Positions 32,832 through 42,010 of a DNA stretch of 64,000 nucleotides are shown here, piece after piece (position 1 is the stretch's first letter; each line of letters begins with the position of its first letter). The translations under genes and the position numbers were made by a program. The stretch comes from Catenaria anguillulae PL171 (taxonomy: Eukaryota; Blastocladiomycota; Blastocladiomycetes; Blastocladiales; Catenariaceae), in NCBI GenBank assembly GCA_002102555.1, contig MCFL01000024.1, forward strand, positions 1 to 64,000, in the 5' to 3' direction. The notes below the pieces were generated by a model. That model saw nothing but the letters and a program-made list of their open reading frames with translations, made no database searches and was not told the DNA's origin.

Positions 32832-33551
32832 CTAATTCTTGGTAGCAGGCACCTTCAACTCTGCGTCGTTCTCCTTCTTCTCCCAAGGATAATGGACACT
32901 GGCGAAATGGGCGTGTCCAGCACCGTGCTGCTGCGCACCCTCCCTTGGCGGGGTCATGGCTTGCAATCCAACGGTACCCATGAGTGCTGCCAACACGGCA
33001 CCCTGGGCGTACACACGAGCTTGGGTAATCTTTTGCGACGTATCGAGGTGCTTGTTGCGGTACAGCAAGAACATGGATCCGCCCATGGCTGCGAGCCACA
33101 CGGCCAGTGTGGCGTGGTACTTGTGCTCAATCAACCAGTATTGCGCCTTGAGCAATTTGGATTGTGCGGCCTCCGACTCTGGCGTGGCATTAGATTGTTC
33201 GACCAGCACACGGTTGTAATGATACCGCGATTGGGGACTTTGGAAAGTGGCCTTTTCGCCACCAATGGCAAAGGCGGCCATGGTGATGGACGACACCAGG
33301 AACACCTTGTAGGGCAAGGTGAAGCTATGGATGAGCTTGGAGTAGTGGTGGCCCGCGTAGATGGCGGCCGTGCCGCCGACAAGGCCCACAGCACCGTACT
33401 TGAAGGCTTCGCGGCGCACAACCTTGTCAAACTCCTCGATACGGCGCTTCTCGTCCTCGACGCCGCGCTCGGCCACGCGGACGTAAGGGATCACCGTGGA
33501 CGAGTCGACGGTCGGTGTCGAGGCCTGGGCGGGGGCGGATGGGGAAGACAT
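32832..33551 (-). CDS. HIG1-domain mitochondrial protein (Rcf2-like)
   Basis: Probable respiratory supercomplex factor that associates with cytochrome c oxidase in the inner mitochondrial membrane. Single exon, 239 residues from MSSPSAPAQA (257 from an upstream Met at 33605). The N-terminal half has a soluble helix ERGVEDEKRRIEEFDKVV and two membrane segments (AVGLVGGTAAIYAGHH, YKVFLVSSITMAAFAIGG). The C-terminal HIG1 domain shows YHATLAVWLAAMGGSMFLLY, then the family signature ITQARVYAQGAVLAALMG. This two-part layout fits Rcf2 rather than the short HIGD1 proteins. The tail PWEKKENDAELKVPATKN is hydrophilic. Confidence 0.88.
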   Translation of the reverse strand: MSSPSAPAQASTPTVDSSTVIPYVRVAERGVEDEKRRIEEFDKVVRREAFKYGAVGLVGGTAAIYAGHHYSKLIHSFTLPYKVFLVSSITMAAFAIGGEKATFQSPQSRYHYNRVLVEQSNATPESEAAQSKLLKAQYWLIEHKYHATLAVWLAAMGGSMFLLYRNKHLDTSQKITQARVYAQGAVLAALMGTVGLQAMTPPREGAQQHGAGHAHFASVHYPWEKKENDAELKVPATKN

Positions 33552-34231
33552 GATGTTGGTGGGGTCGGTCAAGTGTGGCAAGGGTACATTGGCATCGGCA
33601 GGCAATGGATTTGATTAATGGTGGAGAGAGAGAGGAGCCGAGGCAGATGGCATGGGTTCAGGGAGGGCAAGGCCCGATTTAAACCACGATCGTCACGCTA
33701 ATAACTCGGAAAAGTGCGGACAAGATGCCAAACGCCCGTGAATCATTACAAACAAGCTTCACCGTCATGTCCGCTCGCGAACAAGGGCATTTGGTTGCCA
33801 CAACCTTGTTCCCTCTATTTCCCTTCGGAGCGGGTCGGGTCTCGTGCATGGCGTATATAAGATACTTACATGAAGCCTTACACATGGCCCATACTGAAGC
33901 ATGGGCTGGTCGGTCGGCACGGCCTGGTTCAGCCGCCGCCGCTGACACAACGAGGCATTGCCATATGGGTCGGAGATATGGCATGGTGTCTGATCGGATT
34001 GGTCATGGTGAGACACCTGCACCTGGTCTTTCAAGCGCATTGTTTATCCGACTCGACAGCAGCATGTATCAGAATGAGTCACCCACAAGAAAAAAGAGGC
34101 GATTCGACGAGCTGCAGAACTAGCCAGTGAAGGTCACAGAAGCATCCAAAGAACACCTCGGATTTCTTGATGGATACTGCCTCTGTAAGCAAAGCCGATC
34201 AAGCTTGGACGGGATAGGTATACCTGCAATC
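33552..34231. other. Divergent intergenic region
   Basis: About 680 nt between the HIG1 gene (-) and PSMG2 (+), expected to hold both promoters. GCGTATATAAG near 33852 is a good TATA-like match on the plus strand but is 380 nt from the next ATG. No gene seen. Confidence 0.5.
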
Positions 34232-35245
34232 ATGACAATGGCCACTTCAAGCAGTCCGTCCATGTCCACCGCTCCGCTCGCGGCCGCCTTTGATGTCTCG
34301 CCCCTGCGCGGGTCCGTCCTCATCGTGGTCCGTCAAATGTGTCTCCGTCCTGGCCGATCACACCACGTCATTTGACCACCACCTCTCGTTGTCCACTCTT
34401 TCAGCCGACCGTTTCTACGGGCAATGTACCCCAACTCCTCGGAGACCTGGTCGTCTCCTCGGCCGCAGAGTCTCCCTTTGCCCGCATCGGCAGCCTGGCG
34501 TCTCCTTATGTCCTCAATGTTGTCGGCCCGGACGCGTTCGGCTCGCCTAACCACTTGGCCATGCCAATTGAGGGTATATCTTCGTTTTCCCTTGTTGCTA
34601 GTCTCGTCGCCATCTCGACTCATCATCTCCATCGACTTTGCCACTGTATCAGTGTACCACTCGCCCGCACGCAAATTGACGCTGCTCCAGCTTCGGTCGC
34701 CCGTCATTCAAGGGTTCGGAGCCCAATTTTCGCAAGCTCTATATGCATGGGCGCAATCGGTTGGGTTCAAGCAAGTGCTTGTGCTTGCATCTGCCGACGC
34801 CGCATACCGCACAGATTCCTTGATTGAAGGGTTTGTCCCCTTTTTCCACATCACACTTGTGCAAGTGTCATCGCTGATCCATTCAAACATTCATAGAACC
34901 CCATCGTTTCGCCACTTGCACATCGCCACGTCCGACCCACCGCTGTCGCTTACCACGACCGAAACCAAGCACCTTGAGTCGGAATTGGCACAAGATTGCA
35001 AACTGCCCGGGTCGGGCTTTTTGGCGCCACTTGTCGCCACCGCGCGCGAGCACCAAAGCACAGTGCCGACGGCCGTGTTTCTCACATTTGCCATGGAGGG
35101 CGACAACTTGCAAGATACTATGATGGCATTTGCAAAGGTGGCGAACGTGGTCGGGCTGCGAGGTGTGCATCCAAGACCGCCGGTGAGTTGGGCAGAGTTG
35201 TATGGTGCTCAGTTGGCTCTGGATGTGGCCCGTGAGGTGTACTGA
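34232..35245 (+). CDS. PSMG2: Proteasome assembly chaperone 2
   Basis: Partner of PAC1 in assembling the 20S proteasome alpha ring (yeast Add66/Pba2). Four exons (34232-34327, 34405-34573, 34653-34830, 34897-35245), introns 77, 79 and 66 nt, give 263 residues, the family's usual length. Blocks: FDVSPLRGSVLIV joined to PTVSTGNVPQLLGDLVV, then LVVSSAAESPFARIG, then VYHSPARKLTLLQLRSPVI, QALYAWAQSVGFKQVLVLAS, GTPSFRHLHIAT, and the C-terminal GDNLQDTMMAFAKVANVVGL with SWAELYGAQL. The first donor could also lie one codon earlier. The third intron is a multiple of three and free of stops, so read-through would keep the frame. Confidence 0.92.
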
Positions 35246-35310
35246 AGTGTGTTGGACTACAGATACAATTGTATATCGAATTCAACACTTGTACGCAATG
35301 ATTTTCTTAC

Positions 35311-35877
35311 TTACATGACGGCAGCACCTGCAACAACAAGTCCGAATCCGGCAAGAGACTGCACACAGAACGAAATGCCAGTAGCCGCCGAGGTGCTCGC
35401 GGCAGCCGTCCCGCTATTGCCCCCTTGACCGGCAGCACCACCTTGGCCGCCATTAGCTGAGGCGTTCCCACCATTTTGCCCATTGCCGGTGCTGCTCGAA
35501 CTCCCCGTCGGCGATGTAGTAGTCGATTCACTTGACGCAAATCCCACAATCTTGATGTCTCCACCCTTTGCCACATCCTTCCACACATCCCCATTCAACT
35601 TGGCCAGCTCGGTGCGCAGCGTACGGCAAAACGCCTCGTTGGCGCTCGTCTTTTGCGCATCAATACCCGTGTCTGCACCGCATTTCGGAATGCCGCCCTG
35701 CAACGACAGACCGGGAATGCCTGGGAACTTGACCGTGGTGGATTGGCCTGTCGGCGACAGGGCAGTGATGGAAAGCTCGGACTTGGTGGTTGTCGTTTGG
35801 CCAGGTTGTGGCTGCTGCTGAGCATGCGCGGCCAAGGGCGCGCCGGCCATGAGCAGGGCGAGGATCGTGGCAAACAT
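35311..35877 (-). CDS. Secreted two-cysteine-domain protein 1 (one domain)
   Basis: First of four co-oriented paralogues of an unrecognised family. 188 residues. The signal peptide is MFATILALLMAGAPLAAHA with cleavage likely before QQQP. One copy of the family domain follows at about residues 30-110: a beta-rich start (ELSITALSPTGQSTTVKF), PGIPGL, a first Cys in GIPKCGADTGID, and the helix FCRTLRTELAK with the second Cys, then AKGGDIKI. The linker is Ser/Gly/Asn-rich. The C-terminal hydrophobic stretch (SLAGFGLVVAGAAVM) fits a GPI-anchor signal, so the protein is probably bound to the cell surface or wall. No catalytic motif seen. Confidence 0.8.
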   Translation of the reverse strand: MFATILALLMAGAPLAAHAQQQPQPGQTTTTKSELSITALSPTGQSTTVKFPGIPGLSLQGGIPKCGADTGIDAQKTSANEAFCRTLRTELAKLNGDVWKDVAKGGDIKIVGFASSESTTTSPTGSSSSTGNGQNGGNASANGGQGGAAGQGGNSGTAAASTSAATGISFCVQSLAGFGLVVAGAAVM

Positions 35878-36400
35878 GGTGATATGATGTCCTTGAGGAA
35901 CTGTGTTGGTTGTGTTGTGCTTGCAATGGATATGTATGTGATGCGCTCAGCTCGCTCAACGTGAGGCAAGGGCGACGCCTTTGCCTTTGAAGCTTTCCAC
36001 TGCGTGGTGTCAGCACCGGTGAGCGGCGGCCAATTGGCCAAGGCTTTCCTTCCGGAAAGTCTCGGTAGTTTGTTACTTGAAGATGTTCGAGCGGTGAGCT
36101 TTTCTTGGGTGTGTCGTAAATTGTCAATTTGAGATGATGGGTGTCAATGAATCAAAAATGACTTCGAGTGAGACATTGAGGGAGGCCACTGTCAAGGCGC
36201 GAGACATCCTAGTGTGCACGAGACATTCCAAATGTACACGTTCGTGAGATGAGGCGTGAGCATTTCACCAGTTTCCCTGGTGTGAGCTTTACGAAGCAAT
36301 TTGCGTCCTGCGATGATTTGAATAAGGTCCAGCCTTGTATCTGTATGAAACTTTGAGAACGGGGTTGGAAAACAAGACGATTTGAGCATCATGATCAAAT
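35878..36400. other. Spacer in the secreted-protein cluster
   Basis: About 520 nt carrying the promoter of secreted protein 1 and the 3' flank of protein 2. No gene seen. Confidence 0.5.
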
Positions 36401-37159
36401 TTACAAGGTAACAAAGGCGCCCGCAACCACCAACCCGGCACCCACGGTCCCAAGCAACTTTGCGCCAGTCACCTGGAACCCTGCGCGAGCCGACGATGCG
36501 CTGGCCGCCTGCACCTGCTGCCCGTTGCCAGGCGCGGCACTACCATCGGTGGGCTTCTTCTCCTCGGTCTTACCATCGGTGGGGGGCTGCACGGCAGGCT
36601 TGGCTTCGTCACTGCCGGCACCAGCTGCGGGCGGCGCCTCATCTTCTTCAATCATGTCTGCGTCAATCGCACCTGCAGCCGCCAACGAGCTGCATGCGGG
36701 CACCTTTGCCAACTCTGCGCGCAACTGGCGGCAGAAGATACCTTCGGCATCATTGTCGGTTGGGTCGACACCGTCACGCTCGCCGCAGCACGGAATGTCA
36801 GATAAGCCGGGGACGGCAGGAACCGTGACAGTGTACTCTTGGCCATTGTGTGTCACGACAACCTTGATGGGGCTTCCTGGTGCGCGTGCATAGTTGCCAC
36901 CCGGATACATGGTTGTTGTGGGCGGCGGGAGTGCGGCCGTGGCGGTGGGAAGCGAGCCCGTGGCGATGGGAACGGGTACGCCCCCATAGTCGTAGTTGGC
37001 GGTTGGAGCGGCCGAGGGGGCTGCTATGGCAGATGCAGACTTGGAAGGAGCCGGAGCGGCAGCAGCATCGCCGCCGTAGTAGCCCTGGGCGAGCGACGGG
37101 GTGGAGGATGCGGCCAGCGCAACAAGGGCAATGGTGAGGGTCGCAGACCGGAAGTACAT
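36401..37159 (-). CDS. Secreted two-cysteine-domain protein 2 (one domain)
   Basis: 252 residues. Signal peptide MYFRSATLTIALVALAASS up to about SLAQ. An Ala/Pro/Tyr-rich linker precedes one family domain at about residues 95-165: KVVVTHNGQEYTVTVPAV, PGL, first Cys region IPCCGERDGVDP (one extra Cys), then FCRQLRAELAK with AAAGAID. A Lys/Glu/Pro-rich linker (DGKTEEKKPTDGS) leads to a C-terminal hydrophobic GTVGAGLVVAGAFVTL, a likely GPI signal. Clearly paralogous with its neighbours by the Cys-helix motif and by the near-identical GLVVAGA tail shared with protein 1. Confidence 0.8.
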   Translation of the reverse strand: MYFRSATLTIALVALAASSTPSLAQGYYGGDAAAAPAPSKSASAIAAPSAAPTANYDYGGVPVPIATGSLPTATAALPPPTTTMYPGGNYARAPGSPIKVVVTHNGQEYTVTVPAVPGLSDIPCCGERDGVDPTDNDAEGIFCRQLRAELAKVPACSSLAAAGAIDADMIEEDEAPPAAGAGSDEAKPAVQPPTDGKTEEKKPTDGSAAPGNGQQVQAASASSARAGFQVTGAKLLGTVGAGLVVAGAFVTL

Positions 37160-37610
37160 GATAAGAAGACTGGAAGGGTGCGTGTAAGTGTTGAACTGGC
37201 GCTGCCGTTCTAAGAATTGTAGTTGCGGGGAGGGAATTGAGGGACAAGTACTCAGGCAGATTCAGGGACGACATGTGGGGTATTGGTCGCCTTTTGTTGT
37301 GTAGCTAGTAGCACGCTAGACACTTGTGTCATGTGGGAGTATTTTGTTTCACTCGACTTGTCATGAATGTTTTTGAACGGTCAGATGGCGCATGTACGGG
37401 GGTTGAGTAATGACATGCTTGCGAGCTTGTGTTGGGTGGAAACTGAGCCGCGAACAGCCACGCGTTCCGTTTGCAGAAAGGTCCAGTGCGATGTCGCTTG
37501 GAGAATGCATGAATGAATACTTGAATATATGTCATCGGCGAAACCGGTTTATGACAGACTAATGGGATCAACCTAATCACTAAATCCTCAACTGCGTGCT
37601 ATCATACGCT
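37160..37610. other. Spacer in the secreted-protein cluster
   Basis: About 450 nt between proteins 2 and 3 with no supported gene. Confidence 0.5.
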
Positions 37611-38366
37611 TTATTGCACCATCCACCAGGCAGCCGCAATCGTGCCAACTACTCCCGCGACCGCGTCGAACGTGATTCTCCTGTCCGAGTTGACAACCAA
37701 TTGCGCGTAAATGTCGCCCCCTTGACCAATGTTGGACATGCCCGGTACCTTTTCTGCAGCACGCAGGCGGAGATTCCGGCAATACACGGCCTCGGGGCTG
37801 CTGTCATTCTGGTTCATACCATCGTTCATCCTGCACGACGGAACATGCTTGAGACCCTGCACGGCGGGCAACGTCAAAACAACAAGCGTGCCACCAGCGG
37901 GCGGTGTCACGGCAACTGTGATGGGCCGCCCCTCTTCAATGAAGGCTGATGTGTTGGTGTTGTTCGGAAACGGTTGCTGGTGAAGGTCATTCGTTGCAAG
38001 CTCGAAATTGATTTGACCACCCCTTGACAAACGCTCGGTCGACGAGTACTTTGCGAGTTCGGCACGCAAAGCACGGCAAAAGACCTCCCGCGGTGCGGTA
38101 TTCCACGGATTGAAGCCGTCCCGTTCTTTGCAACGATCAAAGTCGCCAAGGCCGGCAGGTGCAGGAACATTCACGGTGACGGGCGATCCGTGGGAGGGAG
38201 TGACAATGACACGAAGCTCTCCTGTTTGAGGGGTGGCCGATGGCATGAGTGTTGGGAATGCGGCAGGTGTCGGGATTGGCGGCACGACTTGGTTCTGTGG
38301 CCTGGCGCGGGCGATGGGTGTTGACACGAGACAGCCAATGAGGAGGAAAAGAATGGTCGGGTGCAT
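37611..38366 (-). CDS. Secreted two-cysteine-domain protein 3 (two domains)
   Basis: 251 residues. Signal peptide MHPTILFLLIGCLVSTPIA. Two tandem family domains. Domain 1: ELRVIVTPSHGSPVTVNV, AGLGDFDRCKERDGFNP, FCRALRAELAK, RGGQINFELAT. Domain 2: PITVAVTPPAGGTLVVLTL, QGLKHVPSCRMNDGM, YCRNLRLRAAEKVPGMSN, GQGGDIYAQL. The C-terminal hydrophobic stretch AVAGVVGTIAAAWWMVQ may be a GPI signal or membrane anchor. It is closest to protein 4, which has the same two-domain order. Confidence 0.82.
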   Translation of the reverse strand: MHPTILFLLIGCLVSTPIARARPQNQVVPPIPTPAAFPTLMPSATPQTGELRVIVTPSHGSPVTVNVPAPAGLGDFDRCKERDGFNPWNTAPREVFCRALRAELAKYSSTERLSRGGQINFELATNDLHQQPFPNNTNTSAFIEEGRPITVAVTPPAGGTLVVLTLPAVQGLKHVPSCRMNDGMNQNDSSPEAVYCRNLRLRAAEKVPGMSNIGQGGDIYAQLVVNSDRRITFDAVAGVVGTIAAAWWMVQ

Positions 38367-39682
38367 CGTGTATAATCTTGGGTTGGGCGTGATCTATCGG
38401 TCTATGTCGGTTGGAAAGGCAAACGAGACAGCTGCTGATGACTGGCAGGCGGCGTGGGAATTCGAGGGGCAGGCTGCCCTTTTGTTTGCCGCGGTTCCCA
38501 CGGCCGCTGTTCTACGGGCGAGCGCGAAGTGCAATGTAGAAGGCGAGACTTTCACGAGTATGTGGTTGTGAGACAGTGCCCTTGACGGAAATAGACTGCT
38601 GGGCTGCGTTGCGTCAGTCCTCCTTACCGACTTGTCCTGACTCACAAAAGTAACCAGCTACGCGGCTGTCTCGGCACTTCAACGCCAGCAACCCACCAAA
38701 ATTGGAAGACACAGCCATGCTTAATGCTTACATGGCATTACGAATCTGCGTAGGAAGAAATTTAGCTGGCTTTTCAGAAGAACGGGTGACTCCTTTGCAA
38801 ATGTGTTTTGCGTCATGATAACAAAACTGAACTCCAAGACACCAAGCCAGGCCATTCAAAGTTGGATGCTGGCAAGGCTGAGTCGAACAGAACCTTGAAG
38901 TTCCCACACTCCGTCCACACTCTGTTCCCAAAGAAAGCAGGCTCAGCCAGTACTCAAACCAAACCAATTGCCTGAAAACACCATGCGTGGCCGCAGCGAT
39001 TTCGACATGAAATCATGTCAGGCAAACGGGTCTGCCGACTTGGATTAGATCAAGTGAAGCAGAGCAACGGCTGAACAATTGTGCGCCATCATTCCTCATC
39101 CGTACCGGAACCGGCGTCGCTGATATAGGAACCGTCAATGTGTCCTACAACATAGTCTCGTAGTCCGTGGTTGTCGCGGCGCCAAGTCACAACGGTGCTT
39201 GCGCATTCGCTGAACATTGTGGCACGAGATTTGACTATTGATTCAGGGTCGGGTTGAGGTGAGCTGGACTTGGGGTCTGCGAGTTGGGTTGCCAGTGGAG
39301 ACATGTTGAGCGGACGTATTGTTTGGGCTTGGCTTTGCTGTCGCCGCGCCATTGTCTTTCGCTCTCTCGCCTCCTATTCAGCCTGCATAGTGCACATCTA
39401 ACGGTCTTTGCAAGCCGTTGACGTGCTCCACAGGCTACAGGACGACCACCGCTCTGCCAACACATTCAGCCTGGCTTCCTCACACGGTTCAATTTTTTGG
39501 ACGGGTCCTGTCTTCAGTGAATCATGTTGTTTTCTGTCGAAGCGTTGGCGCGAAAGAGTAAAGGCTATGTACATGCATTCAGGTGTACATGCATTCAGGT
39601 GACGATATGGCTAGTAGATTCATACAACACAGTCTCCATCAAAAATTTCCTTCCCAGTAGGTAACTGCTTGCTTCACAACAA
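38367..39682. other. Large spacer in the secreted-protein cluster
   Basis: About 1.3 kb between proteins 3 and 4. Contains one short open frame listed separately and a 19-nt direct repeat (GTACATGCATTCAGGT type) near 39569-39600. Otherwise nothing recognised. Confidence 0.5.
39089..39352 (-). CDS. Possible small protein, unrecognised
   Basis: Open frame of 87 residues, MARRQQSQAQT to SDAGSGTDEE, or 72 residues from an internal Met (MSPLATQLAD). The second half looks folded (SRATMFSECASTVVTWRRDN, then HGLRDYVVGHIDGSYI) and the tail is acidic. Codon use resembles neighbours. No homologue recognised, no splice evidence. It may be a real small gene or chance. Confidence 0.3.
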   Translation of the reverse strand: MARRQQSQAQTIRPLNMSPLATQLADPKSSSPQPDPESIVKSRATMFSECASTVVTWRRDNHGLRDYVVGHIDGSYISDAGSGTDEE

Positions 39683-40390
39683 TCATGCAATCGTCGCGAT
39701 AGCCACTGCGACGAGCGAGCAAATCATTTCGACGACACCGAATGCGCTTGCTTGTCTCATGCTCGAGCTGGTTGCCAACTGTGCATTGATATCCCCGCCT
39801 TGGCCAATATTGGACATGCCCGGAACCTTTTCGGCAGCTTGTTGACGCAAGTTGCGGCAGTACAAGGCATCCGGGCTGTTGTCGTTGGGATTCATGCCGT
39901 CGTTCCTGCGGCATGACGGGATGCGCTTGAGGCCAGGAACGGCGGGCAACGTCAACACAACAGGCGCACCGCCCGCGGGAGGCGTCACGGCGACCGTAAT
40001 CGCTTGTCCCTCGATAAATGTGGGCGTCCCGGAAATCGGCTGCTGATTGACATCGCCCGTCGCGAGCAAGACATTGATTTGGCCAGCCTTGGAAAGCGGT
40101 TCAGTTGATGGCATTTTCGCAAGCTCGGCGCGCAAGGTACGGCAAAAGACTTCGTGCGGTTTGGTACTGGACGGGTCAAAACCTTCTTTTTCTTTACACC
40201 GATCGATACCCTTGAGGCCAGCGACCGCGGGAATGGTCACGGTGACGGGAGAGCCAGAAGATGGGGTGACAATGACGCGAAGTTCGCCTGTTTGAGGGAT
40301 GGGTCCGTTGATTTGGTTCTTTGGCGCGGCAAGGGCGGCCGGCGAGGATGAGAGGAGAACAATCAGGGCAAGGATGAAGATGGAGCGCAT
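39683..40390 (-). CDS. Secreted two-cysteine-domain protein 4 (two domains)
   Basis: 235 residues. Signal peptide MRSIFILALIVLLSSSPAAL ending near ALAAP. Domain 1: ELRVIVTPSSGSPVTVTI, AGLKGIDRCKEKEGFDP, FCRTLRAELAK, KAGQINVLLAT. Domain 2: AITVAVTPPAGGAPVVLTL, PGLKRIPSCRRNDGMNP, YCRNLRQQAAEKVPGMSN, GQGGDINAQLAT. The C-terminal hydrophobic tail VVEMICSLVAVAIATIA could serve as a GPI signal. Domain 1 resembles domain 1 of protein 3 more than its own domain 2, so domain doubling preceded gene duplication. Confidence 0.82.
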   Translation of the reverse strand: MRSIFILALIVLLSSSPAALAAPKNQINGPIPQTGELRVIVTPSSGSPVTVTIPAVAGLKGIDRCKEKEGFDPSSTKPHEVFCRTLRAELAKMPSTEPLSKAGQINVLLATGDVNQQPISGTPTFIEGQAITVAVTPPAGGAPVVLTLPAVPGLKRIPSCRRNDGMNPNDNSPDALYCRNLRQQAAEKVPGMSNIGQGGDINAQLATSSSMRQASAFGVVEMICSLVAVAIATIA

Positions 40391-42010
40391 GGTGAATGTG
40401 GCCTTCTAAGGGTCTACGAGAGGGGAAAGGATGCTTGTGTGGTATACAGAAGGCTGTGGGAATGGGGCACAGGAGAGGATGAGGATGAGTGAGTTGGCGA
40501 ATCGTGGTGTGTCCGCGGGTGAGCTTTCGCTTTTATCTTCATCAAGTCTCCCTGACTGGTGCTCGCATTCATGCAGGTGGTGGCATACAGTGGACGGATT
40601 TGGACAGACTCACTTGATCGCGCGGGATAAAAAAAGCCCACTTGGCTGTGCTCGCATTCCCAGCTCTGGCGTAAATGTGGGTCCACTGCGGATTGCGCAA
40701 AATTATACTTGTCTGAGTCCTGCCGGCATGCACTTGTGGCAATTTTTGGAAAGTAAATAGTACGGCCCAGGTAGGCCGCAAGTGCAAGTGTGAATGCGTG
40801 CAGAGCGCATCTAGGGATGACCCCCCCCCAGCCCACCACGCAACCTTGACGCGATCCAGTGTACTTGCGCCATGTCTCACATCTCCCAGCCGCGATGAGG
40901 ACGATCGATCGCGATGGTGGCCTCGGCCGGTAAATGCGCATTGGAGGCGAGGTAGGGTATGTCCGCCTCAAGCTATCTTTGGCCACTTGAGCAGTGTAAG
41001 AATGGAGGCCGAGAACGATGTGCTTCGGCCAATGAGACAAGCATTTGCCAAGAGGCGATGGTATGGCAGGTCTGGCGGCCGCAAGTCTCTTCAGACTCGG
41101 AGTCTCAATGGACTCAGCAAGACTTCTCTTGGCTATGTGGCTTGGGGGAAGTTTTTGATGGGTGGGAAAGCGGAGATGGCCACGCTACCGGATCGCAAAT
41201 GCCCCTATTCGCTGGGTGCTTGCCTCCCGTTCAACAGGTCACAAATGCACTCAGGGAGGCCAACATCGAAGGTCTAGTATTCACTCGGAAAACGAGTTGC
41301 CGGGCGGGGAAAAAACTCTTCTTTCCATGGTCACGCAAAAGTGCTCAAGGCCCTGTACCCGGAGGCCACCTGAAAGCATAGGACTTCATTCACGTTTGCT
41401 TATGTAGATCTCAAAACTGGAATGGATGGTCAAGTGAATGTGGCTAACGCCAGGAAAGAATCCGGTTTAAAATCGGATGCACCGAGGTCGAACGACCCCG
41501 GCGTCCACGCTGGAACAATGCCACTTGAGAGTTTTCCGGCTGATCAATGGATAGGGCTATTGAGCTTTGCCGTGAGTTCTGTGACCAATTTGGACCAAGC
41601 AAGGCCGCGTCATACATACCTGTGTATACACAGCTCGGTTTGACATTGAGAGACAAATCGTGCCAGTGATTGATTTGGTTGTGAAAGGACGCCGATCGCT
41701 CGCTTGCTCGCTCGGTGGGTGAACATCTTCTTGGCCGCCACTGCGGCTACTGCTGCCGAAGGTGCTCGTTGCCGCGAAGCCCAGTGATCGAAGTGATTCG
41801 GAATGTATCATTGAATATCAATTGCAAAGGACATCCATTGATTTCTGCTTGCAATCAACCCCAGTAACGGATCCCGCTTCACGTTCCAGTCACTGGTATT
41901 TCGTCGTCCTCACAACCATCACATCACGACGGCCGTCTTCAACGCAACGCGCCGCCGCCAAACGCCCCGCTGCCGTTTCTTCATCTCCTGTCCCTTGAGC
42001 ACCAATCACC
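40391..42010. other. Divergent intergenic region, no gene seen
   Basis: About 1.6 kb between secreted protein 4 (-) and ARP3 (+). Several short open frames without motifs; a C9 run near 40822. Both promoters should lie here. A distal non-coding or taxon-specific transcript cannot be excluded. Confidence 0.45.

Noticed and set aside
32396-32845. 149-residue plus-strand open frame
   Set aside because: No recognisable domain, overlaps the 3' end of the HIG1 gene, composition unlike neighbouring proteins.
40959-41381. 140-residue plus-strand open frame upstream of ARP3
   Set aside because: Overlaps other equally long frames, no motifs, no splice signals; treated as chance.
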